A DNA stretch of 64,000 bases from Victivallaceae bacterium (GCA_028709805.1 JAQUTL010000004.1:1-64000), one strand, 5' to 3'; shown: positions 51,109 through 59,655, counted from the stretch's first letter. The notes: generated by a model not told the origin, from the letters alone. A program made the numbers and translations.

Positions 51109-51733
51109 AGAAGTGCTCCTCCACCGCCAGACACACCGCATGGTAGATCGGCAGGTGGAACTCCTGAACCAGATACGGCTCTGAGGCCGGAACCGTCACC
51201 GCCAGTTCGGCGTATTTCTCACAGACTCCGTGCCGGTTGCCGGTCAGCAGCGCGGTGTTCACCATCCGGAGCTTCGCCGCCATCAGCGCATAGCGGATAT
51301 TGACGGAACCGCCGCTGGTGGAAATGCCGATGAACATGTCGCCCGGCCGGCTCTGCGCGTAAAGCTGCTGGGCGTAGACGTAATCGGCGCCGACGTCATT
51401 CCAGAACGCGGTCACAAAACCGATCTGGCTGTGCAGCGCCACGCAGGGCAGCGCCGGTTCGAGCACCGAGGCGAGTTTTTCACCGTCGGCGCCGAATTCC
51501 GCGACCAGAAGCCCGCGCTCGTCGGCGTCGACATGACGGCGCAGACGGAAACTTTTCAGCAGTTCCCCCGCGATATGGTCGGCGTCGGCGCAGCTGCCGC
51601 CGTTGCCGGCCACGAACAGCCGTCCGCCGTTTTCATACACGGAAATTATCCGCGCGGTAAGCTCGCATATCTGCGCCCGGCACTCCGTCAGCACCGGATA
51701 GCGCACAATAAGATCGTCGATGATTTTGTTCAT
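51098..51733 (-). CDS. gmhA: sedoheptulose-7-phosphate isomerase (SIS family)
   Basis: It starts ADP-heptose synthesis for the LPS core. The 211 residues form a SIS fold with GNGGSCADADHIAGEL, FGADGEKLASVLEP, FIGISTSGGSVNIRYAL and VQEFHLPIYHAVC. The next pathway enzyme, rfaE1, is on the other strand at 39382. A good TTGAAA-16-TATATT promoter precedes it, so this gene heads the gmhA-uppS-cdsA-asnC-aminotransferase-olsB-plsC operon. Confidence 0.9.
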   Translation of the reverse strand: MNKIIDDLIVRYPVLTECRAQICELTARIISVYENGGRLFVAGNGGSCADADHIAGELLKSFRLRRHVDADERGLLVAEFGADGEKLASVLEPALPCVALHSQIGFVTAFWNDVGADYVYAQQLYAQSRPGDMFIGISTSGGSVNIRYALMAAKLRMVNTALLTGNRHGVCEKYAELAVTVPASEPYLVQEFHLPIYHAVCLAVEEHFYGK

Positions 51734-51764
51734 AAATCAGAGTTTCCTTGTCATTCGGAGATTA

Positions 51765-51792
51765 AATATAAGACGTTTTGCGTATTTTTCAA
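51765..51792 (-). promoter_or_regulatory. promoter of the gmhA-plsC operon
   Basis: On the minus strand TTGAAA, a 16-bp spacer and TATATT lie 32 bp before the gmhA ATG. Confidence 0.7.
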
Positions 51793-51799
51793 ACCGGAA

Positions 51800-52627
51800 T
51801 TACGCTTTTTTGCCGTGGACGATGCGCGGACGGCCGTTGCAGTCGGCAATCACGCCCACCGCGCCGAACCCGGCCGCCGTCATGAAGCCGGAGACGGCCG
51901 CGGACTGGGTCTCGCCGATCTCCAGAATCAGCATTCCGCCGGACGCGATGAACTGCGGCGCCCGCTCCACGGCAAGCCGGATCAGCCGCAGCCCGGACTC
52001 CGGAGCGGTCAGGGCGAGACGGGGTTCAAAGTCGCGCACCTCCGCCGGACAATCCGCCAGTTCTTCTTCGGAAACATACGGCAGGTTGGCCGTCACAATG
52101 TCGAACACGCGCTCTTTGTCCAGCGCCGAAAACAGATCGCTTTCCAGCAGTTCCACGCCGGTGAATCCGCAGCGGTCTCGGTTGCGCCGGGCAACGGCCA
52201 GCGCCGCCGGACTCACATCCACCGCCGTCACCTTCAAATCCCGCCGGAGGTCGAACAGACCGAGTGCAATCGCGCCCGACCCGGTTCCCACGTCCAGCAC
52301 CCGCGCGTTCAGCCGCGCATTTTCGGCGGCGAACTCCACCAGCAGCTCGGTCTCCGGGCGCGGAATCAGCACATCCGGCCCCACCTCAAGTTCAAGGTTC
52401 ATAAACCAGGCGCGGCGGAAAATATACTGCAAAGGCTCGCCGGCCTTCCGGCGGCGCATCGCGGAGAATGCAGCGGCCGCGCCGTCCGGCGGAACCTCGC
52501 GCGATCCGGCGGAGAGCGCGATTTCGCCGCGGCGGAGGTTGAAAACCCCGTCGATGATATATTCCGCCTCGAACCGGTTGCCGTCGAGTCCGGCGCTCAG
52601 CGCGGAGAGCAGTTCGGAAAATGTCAT
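51800..52627 (-). CDS. prmC: peptide chain release factor N5-glutamine methyltransferase
   Basis: It methylates the GGQ glutamine of RF1 and RF2. The 275 residues have an N-terminal helical domain (about 1-90) and a SAM-binding Rossmann domain with VLDVGTGSGAIALGL. The active-site tetrapeptide reads NLPY rather than NPPY. PLQYIFRRAWFMNLELEVG and PRPETELLVE are conserved. Its ATG overlaps the small upstream gene (ATGA). prfA is not adjacent. The Leu variant occurs in some PrmC proteins as I recall, so function is still likely. Confidence 0.9.
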   Translation of the reverse strand: MTFSELLSALSAGLDGNRFEAEYIIDGVFNLRRGEIALSAGSREVPPDGAAAAFSAMRRRKAGEPLQYIFRRAWFMNLELEVGPDVLIPRPETELLVEFAAENARLNARVLDVGTGSGAIALGLFDLRRDLKVTAVDVSPAALAVARRNRDRCGFTGVELLESDLFSALDKERVFDIVTANLPYVSEEELADCPAEVRDFEPRLALTAPESGLRLIRLAVERAPQFIASGGMLILEIGETQSAAVSGFMTAAGFGAVGVIADCNGRPRIVHGKKA

Positions 52628-52866
52628 GAGCGCGGCGACGCCTCCCTGATAAGGTCGCGGAATTCGTCCGGCGACAGCTCACCCATCGTCTTGCCGCGCG
52701 CCGAAAGTTTTTCACCGAACCTGATCGCGGTCTCCTTCATGACTTCGTGCGTTTCCTCGCTCCCGCCGACCAGAACAAAGTTGTCGCCTCTGGTGAGTCG
52801 CTGATGTCCGTCGTCGCCGTCCAGCCCGACTCCGGCCAGGATCGACGCATCGGCCTGTTTTACCAC
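52624..52866 (-). CDS. small conserved-looking protein coupled to prmC
   Basis: About 80 residues from a GTG at 52866 that follows AAAGGA. The sequence (ADASILAGVGLDGDDGHQRL, VLVGGSEETHEVMKETAIRF, EKLSARGKTMGELS) looks like a folded, conserved protein, but I cannot name a family. The longer frame starting at 52929 is unlikely, because that TTG is the -35 box of the promoter. It overlaps prmC by ATGA, so the two are coupled; a role around release factors or termination is possible from context only. Confidence 0.6.
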   Translation of the reverse strand: MVKQADASILAGVGLDGDDGHQRLTRGDNFVLVGGSEETHEVMKETAIRFGEKLSARGKTMGELSPDEFRDLIREASPRS

Positions 52867-52901
52867 TTTGTGAAAATCCTTTCCCTGCGTTTTCCGTCCA
52901 T

Positions 52902-52929
52902 AATATACGCCGGAGGCGGCGCTTTGCAA
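52902..52929 (-). promoter_or_regulatory. promoter of the prmC unit
   Basis: On the minus strand TTGCAA, a 16-bp spacer and TATATT predict a start near 52895 and a short leader to the GTG at 52866. Confidence 0.7.
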
Positions 52930-52948
52930 GAAAATATCGGATGGCGGC

Positions 52949-52977
52949 TTGATTTTTTGCCGTTCGTGTTTTAATTT
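52949..52977 (+). promoter_or_regulatory. frr promoter
   Basis: TTGATT, a 17-bp spacer and TAATTT lie back-to-back with the prmC-unit promoter, about 36 bp before the frr ATG. Confidence 0.6.
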
Positions 52978-53012
52978 ATGTTAAAGAGAACACAAACATG
53001 GAGGGCTTAGCT

Positions 53013-53579
53013 ATGAATCAGGTATGCGACAAACTGCTTAAAAATTTTGAGGACCACGCAAAAAAAGCGCTCGGCGTAATGACCGACGATTTCAATTCGA
53101 TCCGCACCGGCAAGGCGTCGCCCGCGCTGATTGAAAATGTGATGGTCGACTATTACGGCACCCCCACCCGTCTGCGCGATCTTGCCGGCATCACCGCCCC
53201 CGAACCCCGCATGCTGCTGGTTCAGCCGTGGGACGTGTCGGCGGTAAAGGCCGCGGAAAAGGCGATCATCGCCGCCAACCTCGGCTTCAACCCGGTGAAT
53301 GACGGCAAGGTGCTGCGCGTACCGGTGCCGGAACTTTCAGAGGAGCGCCGCCAGCAGTTGACCAAACAGGTCAAACAGCGCTCCGAAGAGGCCAAGGTCG
53401 CGGTCCGCAACCTGCGGCGCGACGCGAACGACGCGGCGAAAAAAGCGCAGAAAGGCGGCGAAATGACCGAGGACGAACTTAAGCAGCTCCTCGACCTGGT
53501 TCAGAAGTCAACGGACAAAACCACCGCCGAAGTTGACAAGATCGTGGCGGCCAAGGACAAGGAGCTGATGAGCATCTGA
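53013..53579 (+). CDS. frr: ribosome recycling factor
   Basis: With EF-G it splits post-termination ribosomes. The ATG at 53013 is preceded by GGAGG at 8 nt; that site overlaps the earlier in-frame ATG at 52998, which is therefore unlikely. The 188 residues match the family: FNSIRTGKASPALIENVMVDYYG, split here for brevity, then PWDVSAVKAAEKAI, GKVLRVPVPELSEERR and VRNLRRDANDAAKKA. It has its own terminator. Confidence 0.95.
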   Translation: MNQVCDKLLKNFEDHAKKALGVMTDDFNSIRTGKASPALIENVMVDYYGTPTRLRDLAGITAPEPRMLLVQPWDVSAVKAAEKAIIAANLGFNPVNDGKVLRVPVPELSEERRQQLTKQVKQRSEEAKVAVRNLRRDANDAAKKAQKGGEMTEDELKQLLDLVQKSTDKTTAEVDKIVAAKDKELMSI

Positions 53580-53606
53580 CGCTCATTTGTCCATCCGGGA
53601 ATATTC

Positions 53607-53657
53607 AGCGGCGGCGTCCGGAAACCTGCATGGTTTTCCGGCCGCCGCTTCTTTGTA
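53607..53657 (+). terminator. frr terminator
   Basis: AGCGGCGG pairs with CCGCCGCT and an inner CCGGAAACC pairs with GGTTTTCCGG (one bulged T), followed by TCTTTGT. It lies 27 bp past the frr stop. Confidence 0.65.
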
Positions 53658-53736
53658 CTTAAAAACCATACGTTTGAAAGACGCGGCGGGAATCGGAAAA
53701 CCTTAACGCTCCTGAAAACTGCGCCAAAACGACAAA

Positions 53737-53764
53737 AAAAAGGAGCCGGAGCCGGCTCCTTTTT
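53737..53764. terminator. bidirectional intrinsic terminator
   Basis: AGGAGCCGG and CCGGCTCCT form a near-perfect palindrome flanked by A and T runs. It can end the formyltransferase transcript from the right and back up the frr terminator from the left. Confidence 0.8.
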
Positions 53765-53791
53765 ATGCGATTCCCGCAAAAAACATCCTGT

Positions 53792-54685
53792 TTACGCGAT
53801 GACGCGCTCCGTTCCGTCCGGCGAAAATTCAATGGCGGTGACCGGAATGAATCCGGTACGCGACCGGAACATCAGCTGTTTTCCATCCATCTCGTAATAG
53901 CCGCGGGCGAAATACGCGGCGGCGCGCGGCAGAACCACATGGTCTCCGGCGTATTTCAACCGCTCCTGATTGAACGCGGCCAGCGTTTCAAGCTCATCGC
54001 CGAATCCGCCGGCCGGCTTCTTCTCCGGTCTGGCGGCGGCGATCATCTGGAGCCGGTCAAGCGACAGGCCGCGGAAGTCGATGGCGAGCGGCGCGGAAAC
54101 ACCGAGGATCGGTCCGGCGTCCACATTGCTCCGGTCGGCGGCGAGCGGCTCGGTGACCATCACGCTGCTGCGCAGCGAGGTCATGCCGGCCAGGATCGCC
54201 CGCTCCACCGGAACGGTGTTCAGCCCCACAAACAGCCGCCGGCCGGCGGCGTCCGTCGCGGTCAGGTCGCCGGGGTGAACGTTCAGGCACGGAAACGCGT
54301 CGGTGATGTCGCACAGAGGGACAAATCCGGCGAAAATTCCGAAATCAAGTTCAAAATCGGTCAACTTGGCCAACAGCAGCTCCGTCCATTCCCGGCGCAG
54401 TCTGCGGCAGTTTTCGTCGGCCAGCGACACCCGTTTCTCGCCGTTGGCGTGATAAAAGTCGCGGATTGAGCACTCGACCAGCGGTATCCGGTACAAATGG
54501 GCCAGTTCGCGGGCGCGGCTTTTTTCCGGATTGTCGGTGACAATGGCGGCGATCTCATATTCGGTTGCGCGGCCGGCGGCGGCGAGCTTCAGCAGGACTT
54601 CGGCGTTGCTGCCGGAGCCGGACATGAAAATCGCGGTGCGCGGCACAGTGTGTCCGGCGCGCCGGACAAAAAATTTCCGGTTCAA
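53792..54685 (-). CDS. PurN-like formyltransferase, enlarged
   Basis: This is a formyl-transferase-fold protein of 297 residues. IFMSGSGSNAEVLLKLAAAG is the PurN-type N-terminal loop, CLNVHPGDL carries the catalytic Asn and His (usually NxHPSLLP), and FAGFVPLCDITDAFP fits the preceding strand. PurN is normally about 210 residues. The extra length includes an insert near 75-105 and a C-terminal extension of about 60 residues. Glycinamide ribonucleotide formylation is the likeliest reaction, but another formyl acceptor is possible. A TTG start follows GAAAGG; a TTGAAA-16-TATATT promoter is at 54723-54750. Confidence 0.7.
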   Translation of the reverse strand: MNRKFFVRRAGHTVPRTAIFMSGSGSNAEVLLKLAAAGRATEYEIAAIVTDNPEKSRARELAHLYRIPLVECSIRDFYHANGEKRVSLADENCRRLRREWTELLLAKLTDFELDFGIFAGFVPLCDITDAFPCLNVHPGDLTATDAAGRRLFVGLNTVPVERAILAGMTSLRSSVMVTEPLAADRSNVDAGPILGVSAPLAIDFRGLSLDRLQMIAAARPEKKPAGGFGDELETLAAFNQERLKYAGDHVVLPRAAAYFARGYYEMDGKQLMFRSRTGFIPVTAIEFSPDGTERVIA

Positions 54686-54722
54686 TTCAGAGCCTTTCTA
54701 TTTGCTTGCAATTAAGGCGAAT

Positions 54723-54750
54723 AATATACATCCCAATCCTTTTTTTTCAA
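54723..54750 (-). promoter_or_regulatory. promoter of the PurN-like gene
   Basis: On the minus strand TTGAAA, a 16-bp spacer and TATATT lie 38 bp before the TTG start. Confidence 0.7.
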
Positions 54751-54873
54751 ATTTTTCACCGTTCTGTCTTTTTTTTTCAAAAAAACACGCTCCGCCGCTT
54801 GCGGGAGGGCCAAAAAGGTTTATTGTAATATGCGAACAGAAAAAATATGAATTTATTTATAAGAGGTCGAATC

Positions 54874-55437
54874 ATGAAAAAAATTTTGTTGCTGTCGGTC
54901 GCGCTTATCGGAGTAGCCGCCGGCGTATTCGCCGGATTCTGGGACTGGTCCACGCCGTACCAGGGGCCGGATAAAGACGTCATCACGCTGGTCATCACCG
55001 GCAACTACCGCAAGCCCCGCGCGATGGCGGAACTCATTCAGGCCGAAAACAACCAGCCGTTCATCCTGCTGCCGTATCAGGGGACGAAGGGCATCTTCTT
55101 CTGCCCCGGCGGACCGAACGCCGAGGCAATGGAAATTCAGGCCGACCAGTTCGCCCAGTTCGTGGTGTTTCTGAACCCGCGCCGCATCGTTATTCTCGGA
55201 GATGACCGCTATGTGCCGCTCGAATACCGTCAGCTGCTCGAATACAACGGCTTCTCGCCGGTGACCTTTTCCGGCGACTGGGACAAAGTGGCGCGCGACG
55301 TTGCGCAGCTTCTCCGGCTGCAGCGCCTGCCCGACAACTTCCGCCGGGTGATCCGCGAGACCACCGGCAACCACATCCCCGGTCAGGGACGTGACATGGA
55401 AGACGTCGGCACCGTAATCGCCATCGACAAAAAATAG
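54874..55437 (+). CDS. secreted protein of unknown function
   Basis: A signal peptide (MKKILLLSVALIGVAAGVFA) is followed by a mature part of about 167 residues beginning GFWDWSTPY. The ATG at 54874 follows AGAGGT; an upstream ATG at 54847 lacks a ribosome site and would spoil the signal. The mature part alternates strands and helices (VITLVITGNYRKPRAMAELI, FVVFLNPRRIVILGDDRYVP), like a Rossmann-type or cell-wall-binding-2-like unit. I cannot assign a family. It lies 18 bp before an ABC-2 permease and is probably co-transcribed. Confidence 0.65.
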   Translation: MKKILLLSVALIGVAAGVFAGFWDWSTPYQGPDKDVITLVITGNYRKPRAMAELIQAENNQPFILLPYQGTKGIFFCPGGPNAEAMEIQADQFAQFVVFLNPRRIVILGDDRYVPLEYRQLLEYNGFSPVTFSGDWDKVARDVAQLLRLQRLPDNFRRVIRETTGNHIPGQGRDMEDVGTVIAIDKK

Positions 55438-55455
55438 ACGGAAGCCCCTTAGCCG

Positions 55456-56412
55456 ATGTGGAATCTGTTTAAAATCGCCGGGAACACGTTCCGGGAATCG
55501 CTGCGCGAACCGGTCTACAGTCTGCTGTTGATCTGCGGACTGTTTCTGATCGCCCACTACCCGTCCATCTCGCTGTTTGTGTTCAATGAACAGCTGAAGA
55601 TGGTGGTCGATTCGTCAATGGCCACCAGCCTGCTGTTCGGGCTGTTCGCGGCGGTGCTCTCCAGCAGTCACACGGTATCGCAGGAAATGCGCAACGGCAC
55701 GGTGCTGCTGCTGCTTTCCAAGCCGGTTCACCGCTGGAGCTTCATTCTGGCCAAAATAATCGGAATATCCGCAACGGTGATACTGTTCATGTTCATCCTG
55801 AACTGCGCGACGGTGGCGTCGGTTTACATCGCGGTCGATCAGTTCCGGACCGACGACCTGACCTACTACATGCTGCTCGGCATCATGGTGGTGTCGGCGG
55901 TATTCGGAATGCTGTTCAACTTTTTCAAAGGCAGCAGCTTCTCGGCGGCGATGGTGATTGCGCTCGGTCTGCTGATGCCGCTGTTCGCCGCGCTCTGCTA
56001 CTTCACCAAAGAGGCGCCGGCGCTCTCAATGCCCGACCTGTTCAAGGCGCTGCTGCTGCTCTTCGGCGCGGTGACGGCGATGGCGACGCTGTCGGTGGCG
56101 TTCGCGGTCCGGCTGGACATGGTGGCAAACCTCTGCGTCTGCACGGTAATCTTTTTCCTTGGAATGGTGTCGAGTTTTCTGTTTCAGCGCGAAACCGGGT
56201 CGGCGGTTCTTGACGCCATACTCGGCGGTCTCTACGCAATATTCCCCAACTGGCAGTTTTTCTGGCTGGCCGACGCGATCGCGGTGGAACGCCCGATTCC
56301 GGTCGGTTATGTGATAAAGGCCTACATCTACGTCCTCTGCTACATTGCGCTCTGCTCGCTTTGGGCGGTGACGCTGTTCCAGAAGCGCGAAGTCGCCCGC
56401 GACTCCCGCTGA
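55456..56412 (+). CDS. ABC-2 type transporter permease
   Basis: This inner-membrane permease has 318 residues. The N-terminal amphipathic start (FKIAGNTFRESLREPVYSLL) and six to seven helices are typical of ABC-2 and gliding/NosY-like permeases. SSSHTVSQEMRNGTVLLLLSKPVHR is the conserved cytoplasmic loop in which E-x-x-x-G-T contacts the ATPase. No ATP-binding gene is next to it; the neighbours are the secreted protein and a sodium symporter. The ribosome site is weak. The substrate is unknown. Confidence 0.82.
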   Translation: MWNLFKIAGNTFRESLREPVYSLLLICGLFLIAHYPSISLFVFNEQLKMVVDSSMATSLLFGLFAAVLSSSHTVSQEMRNGTVLLLLSKPVHRWSFILAKIIGISATVILFMFILNCATVASVYIAVDQFRTDDLTYYMLLGIMVVSAVFGMLFNFFKGSSFSAAMVIALGLLMPLFAALCYFTKEAPALSMPDLFKALLLLFGAVTAMATLSVAFAVRLDMVANLCVCTVIFFLGMVSSFLFQRETGSAVLDAILGGLYAIFPNWQFFWLADAIAVERPIPVGYVIKAYIYVLCYIALCSLWAVTLFQKREVARDSR

Positions 56413-56490
56413 ACATATCTGCGGAAAACAAATAGCACACCCGACCGGACAGGATGCCGCGTGCCGGGCAACATGGAGATGGTCTGACAA

Positions 56491-58773
56491 ATGAACATGG
56501 GCTGGCTTTCCGGCGGCTTCCGGATGATCGACGTTGCGGTGATTCTGGTTTATCTGGCGTTGTCTCTGATCCTCGGAATGCTCGGCAGCCGCCTGCTCGG
56601 ACTCTCCGGCAACAAGGAAGAGGATTATTTTCTGGCCGGCCGGAAAATGCCGGGCTGGCTGAACGGACTGTCCAACGCCGCCACCGCGCTGAATTCGGAC
56701 GTGGCGCCGCTTTATTGCGGCGTGGCGCTTGCCGCCGGACTCTCCGGCGCCTGGTTTTACCTGTCGCGTTTCGGCTTCGGAATGCTGATCGTTTCGCTGC
56801 TGTTCGCGGCAAAGTGGCGGCAGATGCGCATCCGGACCGGTCCGGAATTTTTTTCGCTGCGTTACGGACACGGCAGTAAAGCGGCTCGGGTCTACTCCTC
56901 GGTTTACACGGTGCTTCTGGGCATGATTCCGTGGATCGGAGCCGGAATCGTGGGCATGGACAAAGTGGCCGGGCCGATTTTCAACTACAACAACATCTGG
57001 ATTACGGTGGCGGTCATCCTGCCGCTTCTGACGATCTATGTCTGGAGCGCCGGGTTCGGCGGCGTGCTGATAACCGACGGCATGCAGGGCGTGGTCATCA
57101 TCATCGGCAATTTGGTGCTGGTGGTGGCGGTACTGGCGGCTTTCGGCGGCCCGTCCGGAATGGGAAAGGCGCTGCACGACGCGTATGCCGGACGAACCAC
57201 TGCGGAATTGAAATCACTTTCCGCCGCGCCGGGTTTTTTTGAGGTGGTCAATCCGGACGGCTCGGTGATCCAGCTGGCGATCTATCCGGAATACCAAAGC
57301 GGCTATTTCAACAACGTCCGCAACGCTGAAAAAATAAAATTCACGCCGTCCTATACCGGAGACGACAACCGGACGGTCACACCGGAACCGGCGGTGGCGT
57401 CGGTGGACGGATTTGTGATTGAAGAGACGGTTTATGCGCCCCGGGAGAAACGTCCGGCGCGGTTCTGCGGAACGTCTCCGCAACTGGTCGCACCGGGTGA
57501 AGACGGCGGGATTGCCGCCGAGCTGCCCGGCGACATCATCTTCAGCCGCAACAACGGCGCGTCAAATGAATGGATCGTCAAAATGACGGGAGCGGCGGAA
57601 AACGCCGCCGAAAGCTACGGCTCGTCGCTCTCCAGTTCGCTGCCGGTGCCAGGCAACGCCATTCTCGGACCGCTTGGCGTGATCTGCTGGCTGTTGATTT
57701 CAGTGGTTGGCGTCGGCGGCGGCGTGGCGTCGGACGGTCAGCGTTATTTCTCCTGCAAGAACAATTACGAGGCGGCGAAGGTCGGGCTGTGGGGAAATGT
57801 GGCGCTGTTCGGCATGCTGCTGCTGCTGATGCTGCCGGTGCTCGGCATGCTGGCGCGGTATCCTGAAACCCATTTCATCGCGTCCGGCGGACTGCGGGAG
57901 AACATTTACGGCCGCATGCTGATTGAATTTCTTCCGGAGGGGGCGGTCGGCATAACGGTGGCGGCAATGCTGGCCAGCGTGATGAGCACGGTTTCCAGCC
58001 ACTTGAACTACGGCAGCCAGACGCTGCTGAACGATGTCTACCGCCCGCTGCTGGGCGAGCCGAAAGCCGGCCGCGAGGTGTGGGTGGGCAGACTGCTGAT
58101 GCTGGGAATTGTCGCCTTGTCGGTGGTGGTCACGGTGCATACCGAATCGTTGATGGGAATAACCACGGTGGTTGTCGGGCTGTTCGGGTCGTCGGCCACC
58201 TTCGGCTGGGCGCAGTGGTGGTGGTGGCGGGTCAACCTCAAAGGGTGGCTGGCCTCGATTCTGACCGGTCCGATATTTTATTTTCTGTTCAGCAAACTGC
58301 TTCCGCTGATCCCGGCCTGGGCCGGGGCCATGCGTGAAAACGGCGAGACAATGGCGATAATCCAGGCCCTGATTTCAATGGTTCTGAGCATGCTGTGCTG
58401 GCTGGTCGTAACCCTGCTGACCAAACCGGAAGACATGACGCACCTCAAGGAATTTTATCTCAGGGCGCATCCGGCCGGGCTGTGGGGTCCGGTTCGGGCC
58501 GAGCTGATTGCCGAAGGCAGACTGCCGGACGGCGAGCCGCCGGCGCAGCTGCTGCCGGGATTTCTGATCGCAGTCGTCGGTTTTGCGATGATGGCGGCCG
58601 GAACACTGGCGATCGCCACGCTGTTCATCGGCAACTACGCGGAAGTGGCGCTCTACACTGCGGCGACGATCGTTACCGGACTGATCTTCAAGCGTCTGTT
58701 CCGCTGGCATCTGCGGCGGCTTGGCGCCGACGTTGACTTCTACGGCAATCCGGAATCCGTCGAAACGCCTTAA
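56491..58773 (+). CDS. sodium:solute symporter with large extracytoplasmic insert
   Basis: This SSS-family Na+-coupled carrier of sugars or other small solutes has 760 residues, well above the usual 500-550. The N-terminal helix pair includes MIDVAVILVYLALSLILGM, EDYFLAGRKMPGWLNGLSNA and TGPEFFSLRYG. Between about residues 222 and 387 a soluble, beta-rich segment interrupts helices. The core resumes with ASDGQRYFSCKN (the family's Q-R-x-x-x-x-K motif). Similar long forms are common in Planctomycetes and Lentisphaerae relatives as I recall. It converges with an AraC regulator 5 bp downstream. Confidence 0.85.
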   Translation: MNMGWLSGGFRMIDVAVILVYLALSLILGMLGSRLLGLSGNKEEDYFLAGRKMPGWLNGLSNAATALNSDVAPLYCGVALAAGLSGAWFYLSRFGFGMLIVSLLFAAKWRQMRIRTGPEFFSLRYGHGSKAARVYSSVYTVLLGMIPWIGAGIVGMDKVAGPIFNYNNIWITVAVILPLLTIYVWSAGFGGVLITDGMQGVVIIIGNLVLVVAVLAAFGGPSGMGKALHDAYAGRTTAELKSLSAAPGFFEVVNPDGSVIQLAIYPEYQSGYFNNVRNAEKIKFTPSYTGDDNRTVTPEPAVASVDGFVIEETVYAPREKRPARFCGTSPQLVAPGEDGGIAAELPGDIIFSRNNGASNEWIVKMTGAAENAAESYGSSLSSSLPVPGNAILGPLGVICWLLISVVGVGGGVASDGQRYFSCKNNYEAAKVGLWGNVALFGMLLLLMLPVLGMLARYPETHFIASGGLRENIYGRMLIEFLPEGAVGITVAAMLASVMSTVSSHLNYGSQTLLNDVYRPLLGEPKAGREVWVGRLLMLGIVALSVVVTVHTESLMGITTVVVGLFGSSATFGWAQWWWWRVNLKGWLASILTGPIFYFLFSKLLPLIPAWAGAMRENGETMAIIQALISMVLSMLCWLVVTLLTKPEDMTHLKEFYLRAHPAGLWGPVRAELIAEGRLPDGEPPAQLLPGFLIAVVGFAMMAAGTLAIATLFIGNYAEVALYTAATIVTGLIFKRLFRWHLRRLGADVDFYGNPESVETP

Positions 58774-58778
58774 CCCGG

Positions 58779-59630
58779 TCAGCGGATGCCTTTGCGATAT
58801 GCCGAAGGAGTGGTTTTGAGCACTTCGCGGAATCGGCGGCAAAAACAGGCCGAGTCATAAAAACCGCAGGAGGCGGCAACCTCTTTGACCGCCATTCTGG
58901 TATTGAGCAGCAAGTCGCAAGCCCGGGAGATTTTAGCCGCCTGAAGAAACTCCGTCGGCGTCTTCCCGGTTTCGCATTTCAGCATCCGCTCAAAATACTG
59001 CTTTGAATAACCGGAACGTTTTACCATGTCATCCAGCACCGGAAACGGGGCGCCGGTGGCGCAGGTGTCATCAAACAAGCGCTGAATGCGGCGGCGAAGC
59101 GATCCTCCGGTGTCCGCCTCGCCGCCGGAAAGCCACTCGCCCAGCACCGCGATAAACTCGTAGGAGGCCAGCAGCATGTCCCAGCGCGATCTGAACGCGC
59201 GTGACCGGCAGCGGTTGAACAGCGATGCCGATGCCGCCTCAAGCCGCGATCCCGCCGGCACCGTCAGAACCGATCCGTATTTCTCCACCAGTCCGGCGCC
59301 GATCTGTGCGACGCTTGAGCCGATAAGCTGAAAATGATAGAACTCCCACCCGGCCGACCACGACGGCAAAAAGTAACAGTGCTGATCCGGAAGCGTGGCC
59401 AGCATCGCCTGCCCCGGCAGAATCGCCAACGTGGTTCCGTTGCGTTCGATCGCCCCCTCTCCGGCCAGCGAGTACTGCCAGATCAGCCGCGGCGCCGATC
59501 CGCGCTCCATGCCGTTCCACCGGTAAGAGCCGGAAACCGCGCATTCTTCGCCGGCAGCAACAATCGCCAGCGGCGGGAAACCTTCCTCCAGCGTATCGCA
59601 AAAGGAATAATACTTTATATACTGTTTCAT
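58779..59630 (-). CDS. AraC-family transcriptional regulator
   Basis: It has 283 residues. The N-terminal half looks like a cupin-type ligand domain ([35 protein letters not shown]). The C-terminal 100 residues contain two HTH motifs ([20 protein letters not shown] and [20 protein letters not shown], followed by [10 protein letters not shown]). It is divergent from the pseudopilin gene, with 96 bp between them, and converges on the symporter. Control of either neighbour by a sugar ligand is plausible. Pairing of such regulators with H-X9-DG pseudopilins recurs in Lentisphaerota. Confidence 0.88.
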   Translation of the reverse strand: MKQYIKYYSFCDTLEEGFPPLAIVAAGEECAVSGSYRWNGMERGSAPRLIWQYSLAGEGAIERNGTTLAILPGQAMLATLPDQHCYFLPSWSAGWEFYHFQLIGSSVAQIGAGLVEKYGSVLTVPAGSRLEAASASLFNRCRSRAFRSRWDMLLASYEFIAVLGEWLSGGEADTGGSLRRRIQRLFDDTCATGAPFPVLDDMVKRSGYSKQYFERMLKCETGKTPTEFLQAAKISRACDLLLNTRMAVKEVAASCGFYDSACFCRRFREVLKTTPSAYRKGIR

Positions 59631-59655
59631 ACAATTAATCTTCGGTCACATAATA

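Noticed and set aside
52867-52929. TTG start of the small prmC-linked gene
   Set aside because: The TTG is the -35 hexamer of a TTGCAA-16-TATATT promoter, so it cannot be in the transcript.
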